NCBI GenBank assembly: GCA_023396465.1
Contig: JAEWWF010000142.1
Span: 1 to 17,529, forward strand
Source of the DNA: Pseudomonadota bacterium
Lineage (GTDB): Bacteria; Pseudomonadota; Alphaproteobacteria; Rhodospirillales; Rhodospirillaceae
Reading direction: 5' to 3'
Length of the DNA: 17,529 bases
The notes under the pieces were generated by a model, which worked only from the letters and a program-made list of their open reading frames with translations, did not search any database and was not told where the DNA came from. Positions 6,847 through 14,174 of the stretch are shown here, piece by piece. A program made the position numbers and the translations under genes. Numbering within the stretch: position 1 is the first letter of the stretch; every line of letters starts with the position of its first letter.

Positions 6847-8345
6847 GCGGGGACTCCAGGCTGGGCGAAGAAGTGGGACAGCACCGCCGCTTCGGTGGCG
6901 GCCTCACCCTCCAGCTCGGCGGCGATGCGGCCGTGGGCGAAGACCACCAGGCGGTGGGCCAGGTTCATGACTTCCGGCAGGTCGGAGGAGATCACCACCA
7001 CCGCCTTGCCGGCCTCGGTCAGGTCGCGGATGAGGCCGTAGAGGCTGGCACGGGCGCCCATGTCCACCCCCACCGTCGGCTCGTCGAAGATGTAGAGGTC
7101 GTAGTCGCCGCCAAGGCCGCGGCCGAACAACGTCTTCTGCTGGTTGCCGCCCGACAGCTGCGCCACCAGCCGGCCGCGGTAGGACGGCGGCAGGTCCACC
7201 CGCTCGGCCACCGCCTCGGCGCGGGCGCGGATGCGGCGCCACGGCAGCAAGCCGCCGCCCCCCTCACCCCCGGCCAGGAGGCCGTGGGCGAGGTTGTCGC
7301 GGGCGGTGAAGGCCAGTTGCAGGCCCTCGGTCTTGCGGTCGGCGGTCAGGTAGTAGGCGCCGGCCGCCATCATGGCCCGCGTCGGCTGCCCGGTCATGTC
7401 GCGGCCGGCGAGGCGGACGCGCCCGCCCCGGATCGACAAGAGGCCCATGACGGCCCGGAAGCAGCGCGACTTGCCGGAGCCGACCAGCCCCGCCACCCCC
7501 AGCACCTCGCCGCGCCGCACCTCCAGATCGACGCCGTGGACGCCCCAGGCGTGCAGGCCGGCGACGCTCAGCAGCACCTCGCCGGGGCGGCGGGCGATGA
7601 CGGGATAGACCTCGGCGATGGCGCGGCCGGCCATCATCTCCACCAGCTGCGCTTCCGACGTCTCCGCCATGGCGACGGTGCCGATGCGGGCGCCGTCGCG
7701 CAGCACCGTGACCCGGTCGGCGATGCGGGCGAATTCCTGCATGCGGTGGGAGATGTAGATGATGCCGACGCCGCGCGCCTTCATGCGCAGGATGACGTCG
7801 AACAGGTGGTCCACCTCGCGGTCGGTGAGCGAGGCGGTGGGCTCGTCGAGGATGAGGATGCCGACGTCGCGGTGCAGCGCCTTGGCGATCTCCACCATCT
7901 GCTGCTCGGCGCGGCTCAGGCTGGCGACGCGGCGCTGCGGGTCGATGGCGAAGTCCAGCCGGGCGAACAGGTCGGCGGCCTTGCGCACCATGGCGCCCCG
8001 GTCGATGAAGGGGCCGCGCCGCGGCTCGTCGCCAAGAAACAGGTTCTCGGCCACGGTCAGCGTCGGCACCAGGGAGAATTCCTGGAACACGGCGGCGATG
8101 CCCGCCGCCCGCGCATCGGCGACGGAGGCGAACCGCACCGCCTGCCCACGCACCCGGATTTCACCGGACGACGGCTGCGAGGCACCGGCCAGCATGGAGA
8201 TGAGGGTCGACTTGCCGGCACCGTTCTCGCCGAACAGCACATGGACTTCGCCGGGACGCAGGTCGAAATCCACCGCGTTCAGGGCGACCACGCCGGGGTA
8301 GCGCTTGGTCAGCGCCACCGTCTCGACCAGAGGGGTCTGGGACAT
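6843..8345 (-). CDS. ABC transporter ATP-binding protein, RbsA-type double nucleotide-binding domain
   Basis: The 500-residue protein carries two ATPase domains in tandem, as in RbsA, MglA and XylG. Domain one has Walker A GENGAGKS (39-46), signature LSRAEQQ (143-149) and Walker B ILILDEPT (163-170). Domain two has a Walker A GLVGSGKS (286-293), signature LSGGNQQK (397-404) and Walker B YIFDEPTVGVD (418-428). The degenerate first signature and LSGGNQQK in the second are standard for this class. I start it at the ATG at 8345, giving MSQTPLVETV; an upstream in-frame ATG at 8378 adds a non-conserved leader. GGGG lies seven bases before 8345. It energises uptake together with the RbsC-type permease and the TorT-like binding protein in the same block. 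A 13-base hairpin separates it from the binding-protein gene. Confidence 0.92.
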   Translation of the reverse strand: MSQTPLVETVALTKRYPGVVALNAVDFDLRPGEVHVLFGENGAGKSTLISMLAGASQPSSGEIRVRGQAVRFASVADARAAGIAAVFQEFSLVPTLTVAENLFLGDEPRRGPFIDRGAMVRKAADLFARLDFAIDPQRRVASLSRAEQQMVEIAKALHRDVGILILDEPTASLTDREVDHLFDVILRMKARGVGIIYISHRMQEFARIADRVTVLRDGARIGTVAMAETSEAQLVEMMAGRAIAEVYPVIARRPGEVLLSVAGLHAWGVHGVDLEVRRGEVLGVAGLVGSGKSRCFRAVMGLLSIRGGRVRLAGRDMTGQPTRAMMAAGAYYLTADRKTEGLQLAFTARDNLAHGLLAGGEGGGGLLPWRRIRARAEAVAERVDLPPSYRGRLVAQLSGGNQQKTLFGRGLGGDYDLYIFDEPTVGVDMGARASLYGLIRDLTEAGKAVVVISSDLPEVMNLAHRLVVFAHGRIAAELEGEAATEAAVLSHFFAQPGVPA

Positions 8346-8397
8346 GAAGGAACCCCGCAGTCTGGAGAACGAATACATCTGGGCAGGTGCGGAATGT

Positions 8398-8438
8398 CCC
8401 GCCGGACGCGGCAGGGGGAGGAAAGCGCGTCCGGCGGG
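8398..8438 (-). ncRNA. Intercistronic stem-loop between binding-protein and ATPase genes
   Basis: CCCGCCGGACGCG (8398-8410) and CGCGTCCGGCGGG (8426-8438) are perfect 13-base arms with a 15-base loop. It sits 15 bases past the stop of the binding-protein gene, without a T-run. Such hairpins commonly stabilise the 3' end of binding-protein mRNA so that this protein is made in excess over the membrane components. That role is inferred from position. Confidence 0.55.
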
Positions 8439-8453
8439 TCCGCCCGCCGCTGG

Positions 8454-9515
8454 TCAGGGCACGCGGAAGACCGGCGTGTAGCTTTCCGGCGGCAGGATGG
8501 CCTCGCGGGCGACGGAGCCGATGTTGTCCTTCGACACCACGAAGATCTTCGGCCCGACGTGCTTCACCACCTCCTGGTTCTCCAGCAGGCGCACCGCCTG
8601 ATCGACGGCGATGCGGCCCTGGATGACCATGGAATCAGCCGGCGCCGCCTCGATGAAGCCGCGCTGGATGCCCTGGTAGACACCCGGCGTCATGTAGAAG
8701 GCGAGCAGGCCGATCTTGTCGGTCAGGCCGCGTTCGCGCAGCAGGCCCTGGGCGGCCTCGGCGGTGACGGCGGTACCGGCGATGTAGCGGACGTCGGGCG
8801 TCGCCTGCAGCACGTCTTCCACCAGCCGCAGCTGGGCTTCCTTGCCGGTGTCGCCGTAGCGCGGTTCCAGCACCTCCACCGCCGAGTCGGCGACCGCCTC
8901 CATGAACCCCTGGTGCGCCGCCTCCACCCAGCCGGCGCCGGCCGGACCGGGGAACCAGCCGACCTTCACCGGCTCGCTGCCGGCCGGGTGCTTGGCGGCA
9001 AGGTAACGGCCGGCCTCGCTGCCCATGGTGTGGAACGACACCAGCGACTTGGCCGACAGCTCCGGCGCCGAAATGCCGTTGATGACGTCGATGACCGGAA
9101 TGCCTTTGCTGCGCACCTCGCGCACCACGTTGTTCAGGCCATCGAAGGAAATGGCGCCGATGATGACGGCGTCGGCGCCACGGGCGACGCAGTTCTCGAT
9201 CTGGCTGATCTGGGTGTTCAGCTCGGTATAGCCGCCGGCTTCCACCAGCGTCATCTTGACGCCCTGGCGCTTGGCTTCCTCGGCGACACCGTAGTTCACG
9301 CCAAGCCAGTAGGCGTCCTTCATGTGCGGGAAGGAGACGCAGATGTCCCAGTCCTTCGACGCCTTGGCGAGTGGCGAATACTCCACCGGCCGCATCTCGC
9401 CGTCGGCGGCGAAGGCGGGAACGGTTTCCTGGGCCGGGTACGGGAACCAGTCGGCGGCGAGAGCACCGCCGGTCAGGGCCGTCGTCAGCGTCAGGGCAAG
9501 CGCAAGGGTCTTCAT
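8454..9515 (-). CDS. TorT-like periplasmic substrate-binding protein of an ABC transporter
   Basis: The 353-residue protein has a cleavable signal peptide (MKTLALALTL... ending ALA-AD at 20/21), so it acts in the periplasm. Residues 57-76 (DICVSFPHMKDAYWLGVNYG) and 90-112 (LVEAGGYTELNTQISQIENC, with A-R-G-A-D-A following) match the TorT family closely: the FPH-K-D-YW--VNYG and EAGGY motifs are characteristic. TorT in enterobacteria binds trimethylamine N-oxide and signals to TorS. Here no TorS/TorR/TorA is present, and the gene is followed by RbsA- and RbsC-type genes, so the protein most likely delivers a ligand to that transporter. The ATG at 9515 follows GGAGG by six bases; the open frame extends far upstream but is out of family. 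It is preceded by pxpC with an 89-base gap, which suggests that the imported compound is substrate of the Pxp enzyme. Ligand is unproven. Confidence 0.83.
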   Translation of the reverse strand: MKTLALALTLTTALTGGALAADWFPYPAQETVPAFAADGEMRPVEYSPLAKASKDWDICVSFPHMKDAYWLGVNYGVAEEAKRQGVKMTLVEAGGYTELNTQISQIENCVARGADAVIIGAISFDGLNNVVREVRSKGIPVIDVINGISAPELSAKSLVSFHTMGSEAGRYLAAKHPAGSEPVKVGWFPGPAGAGWVEAAHQGFMEAVADSAVEVLEPRYGDTGKEAQLRLVEDVLQATPDVRYIAGTAVTAEAAQGLLRERGLTDKIGLLAFYMTPGVYQGIQRGFIEAAPADSMVIQGRIAVDQAVRLLENQEVVKHVGPKIFVVSKDNIGSVAREAILPPESYTPVFRVP

Positions 9516-9604
9516 GTGGTGCCTCCACTGTCCTGTAGGGTCTGTTCGATCTTTTCTTGTCATGTCACCCGCCCCGGTGGCCGGCGGCGGGCGGGCGCCC
9601 TGGC

Positions 9605-10576
9605 TCATGCCAGGGCGTCGCGCACCTTCGCCAGCAGGGCGGCGCGGTCGTGGCGGGCCGTCATCGCCGCGTCCATGTCGACCCGCACGAAGCGGACCGG
9701 CGTATGGGGCTGCAACTGGCCGATCAGGTCCATGTCGGCCGAGATCACGGCGCCGAGGGTGAAGTAGCCGCCGCCCGACACCGCATCGCGGTGCAGGACG
9801 ATGGGCTCCGACCCGCCCGGCACCTGGATGGAGCCGTAGGAATAGCAGCCGTCGACGATGTTGGAAGGGTCCGATCCGGCGCCGAAGGGCTGCTCGCGCG
9901 GCTCGAACTCGATGGAACGGCCGCCGCGGAAGCGGTAGCCCATGCGGTCGGCCTCCGGCGCCACCTTCCACTCGTCATCGAAGAAGTTGCGGCCGGCCTG
10001 TTCGGTGATGAGGCGCCAGAACAGCCCCGGCAGCACCCGCAGTTCCGCCGGCGATCCCGGCAGGCGGCGCAGGGCCGGCGCCAGGGTGCGGCCTTCCTTC
10101 ACCGCCCCGCCCCGGCCGAGCGGCACCACGTCCCCCACCGCCAGGGCGCGGCCGTGATAGCCGCCGAGGGCGCCGATGGCATAGGTGGAGCGGCTGCCGA
10201 GCGCCGGCGGCGTGTCGATGCCGCCGGAGATGGCGATGTAGGCGCGGGCGCCGCCGCGCAAGTAGTCGAAGGTGAGCGTCTGTCCGGCCTTGACCTTGAA
10301 GGCGGTCCAGGTCTCCACATGCTGGCCGTCGACGCGCGGCGGCATGTCGGCGCCGGTGACGGCGACCATGCAATCGACCTCGAACTCCAGCTGCGGGCCC
10401 ATGAACACCGCTTCCAGGCCGGCGGCGCCTTCCTCGTTGCCGACCAGCAGGTTGGCGGCGCGCAGGGCGAAGCGGTCCATGGCGCCGGACATGGGAATGC
10501 CGAGGTGGAAGTAGCCGGGGCGGCCAAGGTCCTGCACCGTCGTCAGCAGGCCCGGAGAAATGACCTTAAACGCCAT
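9605..10576 (-). CDS. pxpC: 5-oxoprolinase subunit C / biotin-dependent carboxyltransferase (KipA family)
   Basis: The 323-residue protein fits the KipA/PxpC family in full length. Landmarks are TTVQDLGRPGYFHLGIPMSG (12-31), AMDRFALRAANLLVGNEEGA (32-51), the VTGAD strand-turn (73-77), and ISGGIDTPPALGSRSTY (116-132). The family is homologous to a carboxyltransferase part of urea amidolyase and, with PxpA and PxpB, forms an ATP-dependent enzyme that opens 5-oxoproline (pyroglutamate) to glutamate. The ATG lies six bases after GGAGG and overlaps the end of the pxpB-like gene by 11 bases, so the two subunits are probably translated together. With the biotin carboxylase and biotin carrier genes upstream in the same block, this copy may belong to a biotin-dependent variant. 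The exact lactam or related substrate cannot be read from sequence. Confidence 0.88.
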   Translation of the reverse strand: MAFKVISPGLLTTVQDLGRPGYFHLGIPMSGAMDRFALRAANLLVGNEEGAAGLEAVFMGPQLEFEVDCMVAVTGADMPPRVDGQHVETWTAFKVKAGQTLTFDYLRGGARAYIAISGGIDTPPALGSRSTYAIGALGGYHGRALAVGDVVPLGRGGAVKEGRTLAPALRRLPGSPAELRVLPGLFWRLITEQAGRNFFDDEWKVAPEADRMGYRFRGGRSIEFEPREQPFGAGSDPSNIVDGCYSYGSIQVPGGSEPIVLHRDAVSGGGYFTLGAVISADMDLIGQLQPHTPVRFVRVDMDAAMTARHDRAALLAKVRDALA

Positions 10577-11441
10577 AGAGAGCCTCCATCAGCCGCGCGT
10601 TGGTGCCGTCCATGTCCGCCTTGAAGGCGTCGAGGTCGAAGGTGACCTCGCGGATGCGCGGCTCGTACCGCCCCGCCGCCACGTCGGCGGTGATGGCGTC
10701 GTATTCGGCCGCGTCGATGGGCTTCCACTTCACGATGTCGCCCGGGCGGAAGAACACCATGAAGTCCCGCAGGTGGGCGACGGTCTGGGTCGGGTCGTAG
10801 ATCGGCACCGGAGTGATGCCGAACATCTGGTAGCCGCCGGCCCCGCGCACCGAGTAGATGCAAGCGAAGCAACCGCCATGGCCGACCGTCTGCTTCGGGG
10901 TGTCGGTGCGCGGCCGCAGGTACTTGGGCACCTGGATCTGCTTGTCGCGGTCGACCAGCTGATAGAGGAACGGCAGGCCGGCCACGAAGCCGACCATGGA
11001 TACGAACCATGGCGTGGCGTGGTGGGCGGTGATGAAGTCCTCCACCGTCGCGTAACCGTTGATGCGGGCGGCGTAATCAAGGTCCGATCCGCTGGGATCC
11101 TGATGACGCTCACGGAAGCGCATCAGGGTCTCGTGCGTCCACGGGTCGCGGTAGAACACCGGCACCTCGATGATGCGGGTATTGATGCGCTTCTCGCCCG
11201 CCTCGGCGGCGTGTTCCAGCGCCTTCAGCTCGGCCAGCAGGGCGTCCGGCGCGATGCGGTCGGGGTCGAACTTGACCTGGAAGCTGGCGTTGGCCGGGCA
11301 CACCTCGGTCACGCCGGGAATGTCGGCGGCCCGCACCGCCTCGGTCATGGACAGGCTCTTGAAGAAGGCGTCCAGCGACATCTCTTCGTCCATTTCGACG
11401 AAGATGTGCTCATCGCCTCCGAACGAGTAACGCGTTTTCAT
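10566..11441 (-). CDS. pxpB: 5-oxoprolinase subunit B-like carboxyltransferase domain protein (KipI family), divergent and long
   Basis: The 291-residue product begins at an ATG five bases after GGGAGGA. It is longer than the usual KipI/PxpB protein (about 220-240). The N-terminal half shows the family's low-homology ferredoxin-like portion (residues 1-90, including FDPDRIAPDALLAELKALE). The second half has the carboxyltransferase core: ATPWFVSMVGFVAGLPFLYQ (142-161), PRTDTPKQTVGHGGC (177-191) and GGYQMFGITPVPIYDP (202-217), matching the places where typical members have GF-PGF-YL, PR---P-GSVGI and GGW-IIG-TP--L-D. The usual SVG/IAG-QTGIYP residues are replaced by TVGHGGCFACIYS, so the active-site pocket may differ. 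It overlaps pxpC and follows the biotin carboxylase by 10 bases. Assigned to PxpB by position and these motifs; substrate specificity may be altered. Confidence 0.78.
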   Translation of the reverse strand: MKTRYSFGGDEHIFVEMDEEMSLDAFFKSLSMTEAVRAADIPGVTEVCPANASFQVKFDPDRIAPDALLAELKALEHAAEAGEKRINTRIIEVPVFYRDPWTHETLMRFRERHQDPSGSDLDYAARINGYATVEDFITAHHATPWFVSMVGFVAGLPFLYQLVDRDKQIQVPKYLRPRTDTPKQTVGHGGCFACIYSVRGAGGYQMFGITPVPIYDPTQTVAHLRDFMVFFRPGDIVKWKPIDAAEYDAITADVAAGRYEPRIREVTFDLDAFKADMDGTNARLMEALYGV

Positions 11442-11451
11442 CCGGTCCTCC

Positions 11452-12816
11452 CTATTCGGCAGCCAGGCTGCGGCCCGCGAGCCAGGGTTCGAGGAACTGG
11501 GTATGGAAGTCGCCGGCCCGCACCGCCGGATCGGCGGCCAGGGCGACATGCAGCGGGGCGGTGGTCTTCACCCCGTCCACCCGCAGGGTGCGCAGCGCCG
11601 CCGCCAGCCGGTCGATGGCCGCCGCGCGGTCGGGGCCGTGGACGATCAGCTTGCCGAGCAGCGAGTCATAGAAGGGCGGGATGGCATAGCCCTCGTAGAT
11701 CATGCCGTCGAAGCGCAGGCCCTCGCCTTCCGGGATGGAGAGCGCCCCGACCACGCCCGGGAACGGCATGAAGTTGTTGGCCGGGTCCTCGGCGTTGATG
11801 CGCACCTCCACCGCATGGCCGGTGAGGCGGATGTCCTCCTGCCGCAGCGACAGCGGGGCGCCGCCGGCAACCCGGATCATCTCGGCGATCAGGTCGACGC
11901 CGGTCACCATCTCGGTCACCGGGTGTTCTACCTGGATGCGGGTGTTCATCTCGATGAAGAAGAAGGCGCCCGTCGCCGGCTCGTAGAGGTATTCCAGCGT
12001 GCCGGCGCCGCGATAGCCGACGCTTTCCGCCAGGGCGACGGCGGAGCGGCACAGTTCGGCGCGGGTGGCGTCGTCGAGGCAGGCGGCGGGCGCTTCCTCC
12101 CACACCTTCTGGCGGCGGCGCTGGAGCGAGCATTCGCGCTCGAAGCAATGGACGGCGCGGCTGCCGTCGCCGACGATCTGCACCTCGATGTGGCGGGCAT
12201 CGCGTACCACCCGCTCCAGGTAGAAACCGCCGTCACCGAAGGCGGCCTGCGCCTCGGCCTGGGCCTGCGGCACCAGCCGGCGCAGGTCGTCGGCGCTGTC
12301 GGCGACGCGGATGCCGCGCCCGCCACCACCGGCGGCGGCCTTGATCATCACCGGGTAGCCGATGGCCTCGGCCGCCTCCACCGCCGCCGCCACGTCGGCC
12401 AGCCGCCCGTCGGAGCCGGGGACCACCGGCACGCCGGCGGCGATGGCGGCGGCGCGGGCGGCGGCCTTGTCGCCCATGGTGCGGATGGTGTCGGGCGACG
12501 GACCGACGAAGATCATGCCGGCCGCTTCCACCGCCTCGGCGAAGGCGGCGTTTTCGGCCAGGAAGCCGTAGCCGGGATGGACGGCATCACAGCCGGCCTC
12601 ACGGGCGGCCCCCACCACGGCGTCGATGTTGAGGTAGGAGTACTTGGCGGCGGCGGGGCCGATGCAGACGGCGCGGTCGGCCAGGCGCACGGCGAGCATG
12701 TCGGCATCGGCCTCGGAATGGGCCTGCACCGTCTCGATCCCCAGCGCCTTGGCGGAGCGCACCACCCGCACGGCGATTTCGCCGCGGTTGGCGATGAACA
12801 GCCGACGGATCGCCAT
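11452..12816 (-). CDS. accC: Biotin carboxylase (AccC-type ATP-grasp) of a Pxp-linked cluster
   Basis: The 454-residue protein has the three biotin carboxylase parts: an N-terminal domain from RRLFIANRGEIAVRVVR (4-20) through the HPGYGFLAEN motif (80-89), an ATP-grasp domain with glycine-rich loop KAAAGGGGRGIR (159-170), and a C-terminal domain after EMNTRIQVEHPVTE (289-302). R293 and E297 correspond to the known catalytic Arg and Glu. It uses ATP and bicarbonate to carboxylate biotin on a carrier protein. The position where most AccC proteins have QRRHQK reads QRRRQK (232-237), an unusual arginine. I use the ATG at 12816, eight bases after GGAAGGG; a GTG at 12825 would overlap the carrier gene without room for a ribosome site. 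It is likely a pathway-specific paralogue rather than the housekeeping acetyl-CoA carboxylase subunit, since it lies between carrier and Pxp genes and no accA/accD is nearby. Confidence 0.9.
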   Translation of the reverse strand: MAIRRLFIANRGEIAVRVVRSAKALGIETVQAHSEADADMLAVRLADRAVCIGPAAAKYSYLNIDAVVGAAREAGCDAVHPGYGFLAENAAFAEAVEAAGMIFVGPSPDTIRTMGDKAAARAAAIAAGVPVVPGSDGRLADVAAAVEAAEAIGYPVMIKAAAGGGGRGIRVADSADDLRRLVPQAQAEAQAAFGDGGFYLERVVRDARHIEVQIVGDGSRAVHCFERECSLQRRRQKVWEEAPAACLDDATRAELCRSAVALAESVGYRGAGTLEYLYEPATGAFFFIEMNTRIQVEHPVTEMVTGVDLIAEMIRVAGGAPLSLRQEDIRLTGHAVEVRINAEDPANNFMPFPGVVGALSIPEGEGLRFDGMIYEGYAIPPFYDSLLGKLIVHGPDRAAAIDRLAAALRTLRVDGVKTTAPLHVALAADPAVRAGDFHTQFLEPWLAGRSLAAE

Positions 12817-12821
12817 CGGCC

Positions 12822-13058
12822 TCACCCTTCCAGCTCGGCCAGGACGGCGCCGGCGGTGACCGGCTGCTCGTTCTCCACCAGGAAGCGGGCGATGGTGCCG
12901 GCGGCGTCCGCCTTCACTTCCATAAAGGACTTCATCACCTCCACCAGACCGATGACGTCGCCGACGGCGACCGTATCGCCTTCTTTCTTGAACGGCGGCT
13001 CGCCGGGGGCGGCGGCGCGGTAGAAGGTGCCGGGCAGCGGGGAACGAATCTCGGGCAT
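12822..13058 (-). CDS. accB: Short biotin carboxyl carrier protein (lipoyl/biotinyl domain)
   Basis: At 78 residues this is only the biotinyl domain, half the length of housekeeping AccB. It starts with PEIRSPLPGTFYRAAAPGEP (2-21), typical of the first hairpin. The modification site is EVMKSFMEV at 40-48, with lysine 43 as the predicted biotin acceptor, replacing the common EAMKM. It ends with the second hairpin (VTAGAVLAELEG). The carrier would pass carboxy-biotin from the neighbouring carboxylase to the KipI/KipA-type carboxyltransferase pair. The ATG follows GGAGAGG by six bases. It is 5 bases before the carboxylase start. The lipoyl domain alternative is less likely because the partner gene is a biotin carboxylase. 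It is easily missed because of its size. Confidence 0.88.
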   Translation of the reverse strand: MPEIRSPLPGTFYRAAAPGEPPFKKEGDTVAVGDVIGLVEVMKSFMEVKADAAGTIARFLVENEQPVTAGAVLAELEG

Positions 13059-13116
13059 CGGGGCCTCTCCGTTGTTGTGCGTCTATCCCTGTTCGGTAAC
13101 TCGTCCACGGCGGCGG

Positions 13117-13911
13117 TCAGCGGCTGCCGCCGCCGGCCTGCGCCATCACTTCCGCCGCCGAGGCGATGCGGATGCCGTTGTCGATCAGCGCCGCCCGCAG
13201 GGTGGTGCCGATGCGCAGGGCGCCGGGGGTGTCGGAGTGGAAGCAGATGGAGTCGAAGTCGATGTCGATGTCGTCGCCCTCCACCGTGCGGACCTTGCCG
13301 TCCAGGCAGGCGCGGACGCACTTGTCGGCGACCTCCTGCGGGTCGAGCGGCCGCATGCGGCGGGCGAAGACGATGGAGCCGCTGCGGTCATAGTCGCGGT
13401 CGGCGTAGAACTCGCGCACCACCGGCAGACCGGCGGCACGGGCGATGGCATAGGTCTTGGAGACGTCCATGCAGAACAGGAAGGTCTCCGGGCTCGACTT
13501 CAGCAGCGCCTCGACCAGCTGTTCGGACAGCGTCTCGTCGCGCGCCACTTCCATGTAGAGGGCGCCGTGCGGCTTGACGTGTTGCAGCCGGACGCCGTGG
13601 CGGCGGGCAAATTCACGCAGCGCGCCGAGCTGATACAGGATGTCGTTGACCAGTTCCTCCGGCCGCGCCTGGATGACCCGCCGGCCAAACCCTTGCAGAT
13701 CGCGATAGCCGGGATGGGCGCCGAGGGCGACGCCGCGCTCCACCGCCAACCGCACCACCCGATCCATCAGGTTGGGATCGCCGGCATGGAAGCCGGTGGC
13801 GACGTTGGCGGAGCTGATGAGGTCCATGAGGTCGTCGTCGGAAGCCTCCAGCGTCCACTGGCCGAAGCCTTCGCCGAGGTCACAGTTCAGATCGACGAGT
13901 CTGGCTGCCAC
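13117..13911 (-). CDS. pxpA: 5-oxoprolinase subunit A (LamB/YcsF family)
   Basis: The 264-residue protein is full length for LamB/YcsF. Conserved blocks are [14 protein letters not shown] (6-19), [14 protein letters not shown] (33-46), [18 protein letters not shown] (61-78), YQLGALREF (93-101) and [17 protein letters not shown] (109-125), the last two typical of the metal/active-site region. PxpA is the hydrolase-like subunit of the prokaryotic ATP-dependent 5-oxoprolinase, working in the cytoplasm with PxpB and PxpC. The start is a GTG at 13911, nine bases after GGGAG. It is the first gene of the eight-gene block and is separated by 263 bases from a divergent LysR regulator, so the operon promoter should lie in that gap. 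Here pxpA and pxpBC are split by biotin carboxylase and carrier genes, which argues for a biotin-using version of the enzyme. Confidence 0.92.
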   Translation of the reverse strand: MAARLVDLNCDLGEGFGQWTLEASDDDLMDLISSANVATGFHAGDPNLMDRVVRLAVERGVALGAHPGYRDLQGFGRRVIQARPEELVNDILYQLGALREFARRHGVRLQHVKPHGALYMEVARDETLSEQLVEALLKSSPETFLFCMDVSKTYAIARAAGLPVVREFYADRDYDRSGSIVFARRMRPLDPQEVADKCVRACLDGKVRTVEGDDIDIDFDSICFHSDTPGALRIGTTLRAALIDNGIRIASAAEVMAQAGGGSR

Positions 13912-13997
13912 GGTCCGTTTCTCCCTTGTTCAGGCGGGGCCGGCGGGCATCGCGCCGGGCCTTGCTTCACCGTCAAGGCTGCGGGAGCGACACGGCT

Positions 13998-14003
13998 TTG
14001 ACA
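13998..14003 (+). promoter_or_regulatory. Perfect TTGACA element upstream of the LysR gene
   Basis: TTGACA at 13998-14003 is a perfect -35 hexamer on the plus strand. The best -10 candidates downstream (CATTAT at 14024-14029) are spaced at 20 bases, longer than optimal, so the promoter would be weak or the match accidental. It lies about 170 bases before the regulator start. Confidence 0.25.
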
Positions 14004-14024
14004 AATTCTATTTTCGGCTGCACC

Positions 14025-14030
14025 ATTATC
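14025..14030 (-). promoter_or_regulatory. pxpA: Candidate -10 element for the pxp block (GATAAT on minus strand)
   Basis: Reading the minus strand, GATAAT matches the -10 consensus at five of six positions and lies about 114 bases before the pxpA start. The -35 region upstream of it has no good match but is occupied by the dyad at 14042-14070, the arrangement expected for an activator-dependent promoter. Inference from sequence only. Confidence 0.35.
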
Positions 14031-14041
14031 TGGAAAACTTA

Positions 14042-14070
14042 ATTGCTGGCGATGAGGCAGCACCGGCAAT
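14042..14070. promoter_or_regulatory. Dyad in the divergent pxpA-lysR region, candidate LysR-type operator
   Basis: ATTGCTGG (14042-14049) and CCGGCAAT (14063-14070) pair over eight bases with one G-T mismatch around a 13-base centre. The site lies between the divergent pxpA and LysR-type genes and just upstream of a GATAAT -10 candidate for pxpA. LysR proteins normally bind such interrupted dyads in the intergenic region next to their own gene. Not proven. Confidence 0.4.
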
Positions 14071-14174
14071 ACCCTGTCTTTTCGCCATTCTCCTCTCGGA
14101 CCTGCCCACTTTCGCGGCGACCATCCAGATTTTATTGCTAGGCCCGTTCGGAAAAACAGAAGGATGCGGACGCG

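Noticed and set aside
9516..9604. Terminator between pxpC and the TorT-like gene
   Set aside because: Only a weak GC-rich stem without a clean match or T-run can be drawn, so read-through from pxpC into the ABC genes remains likely.
6873..9767. 964-residue plus-strand open frame opposite the ABC genes
   Set aside because: It has a low-complexity composition typical of antisense frames and covers two convincing minus-strand genes with full catalytic motifs.
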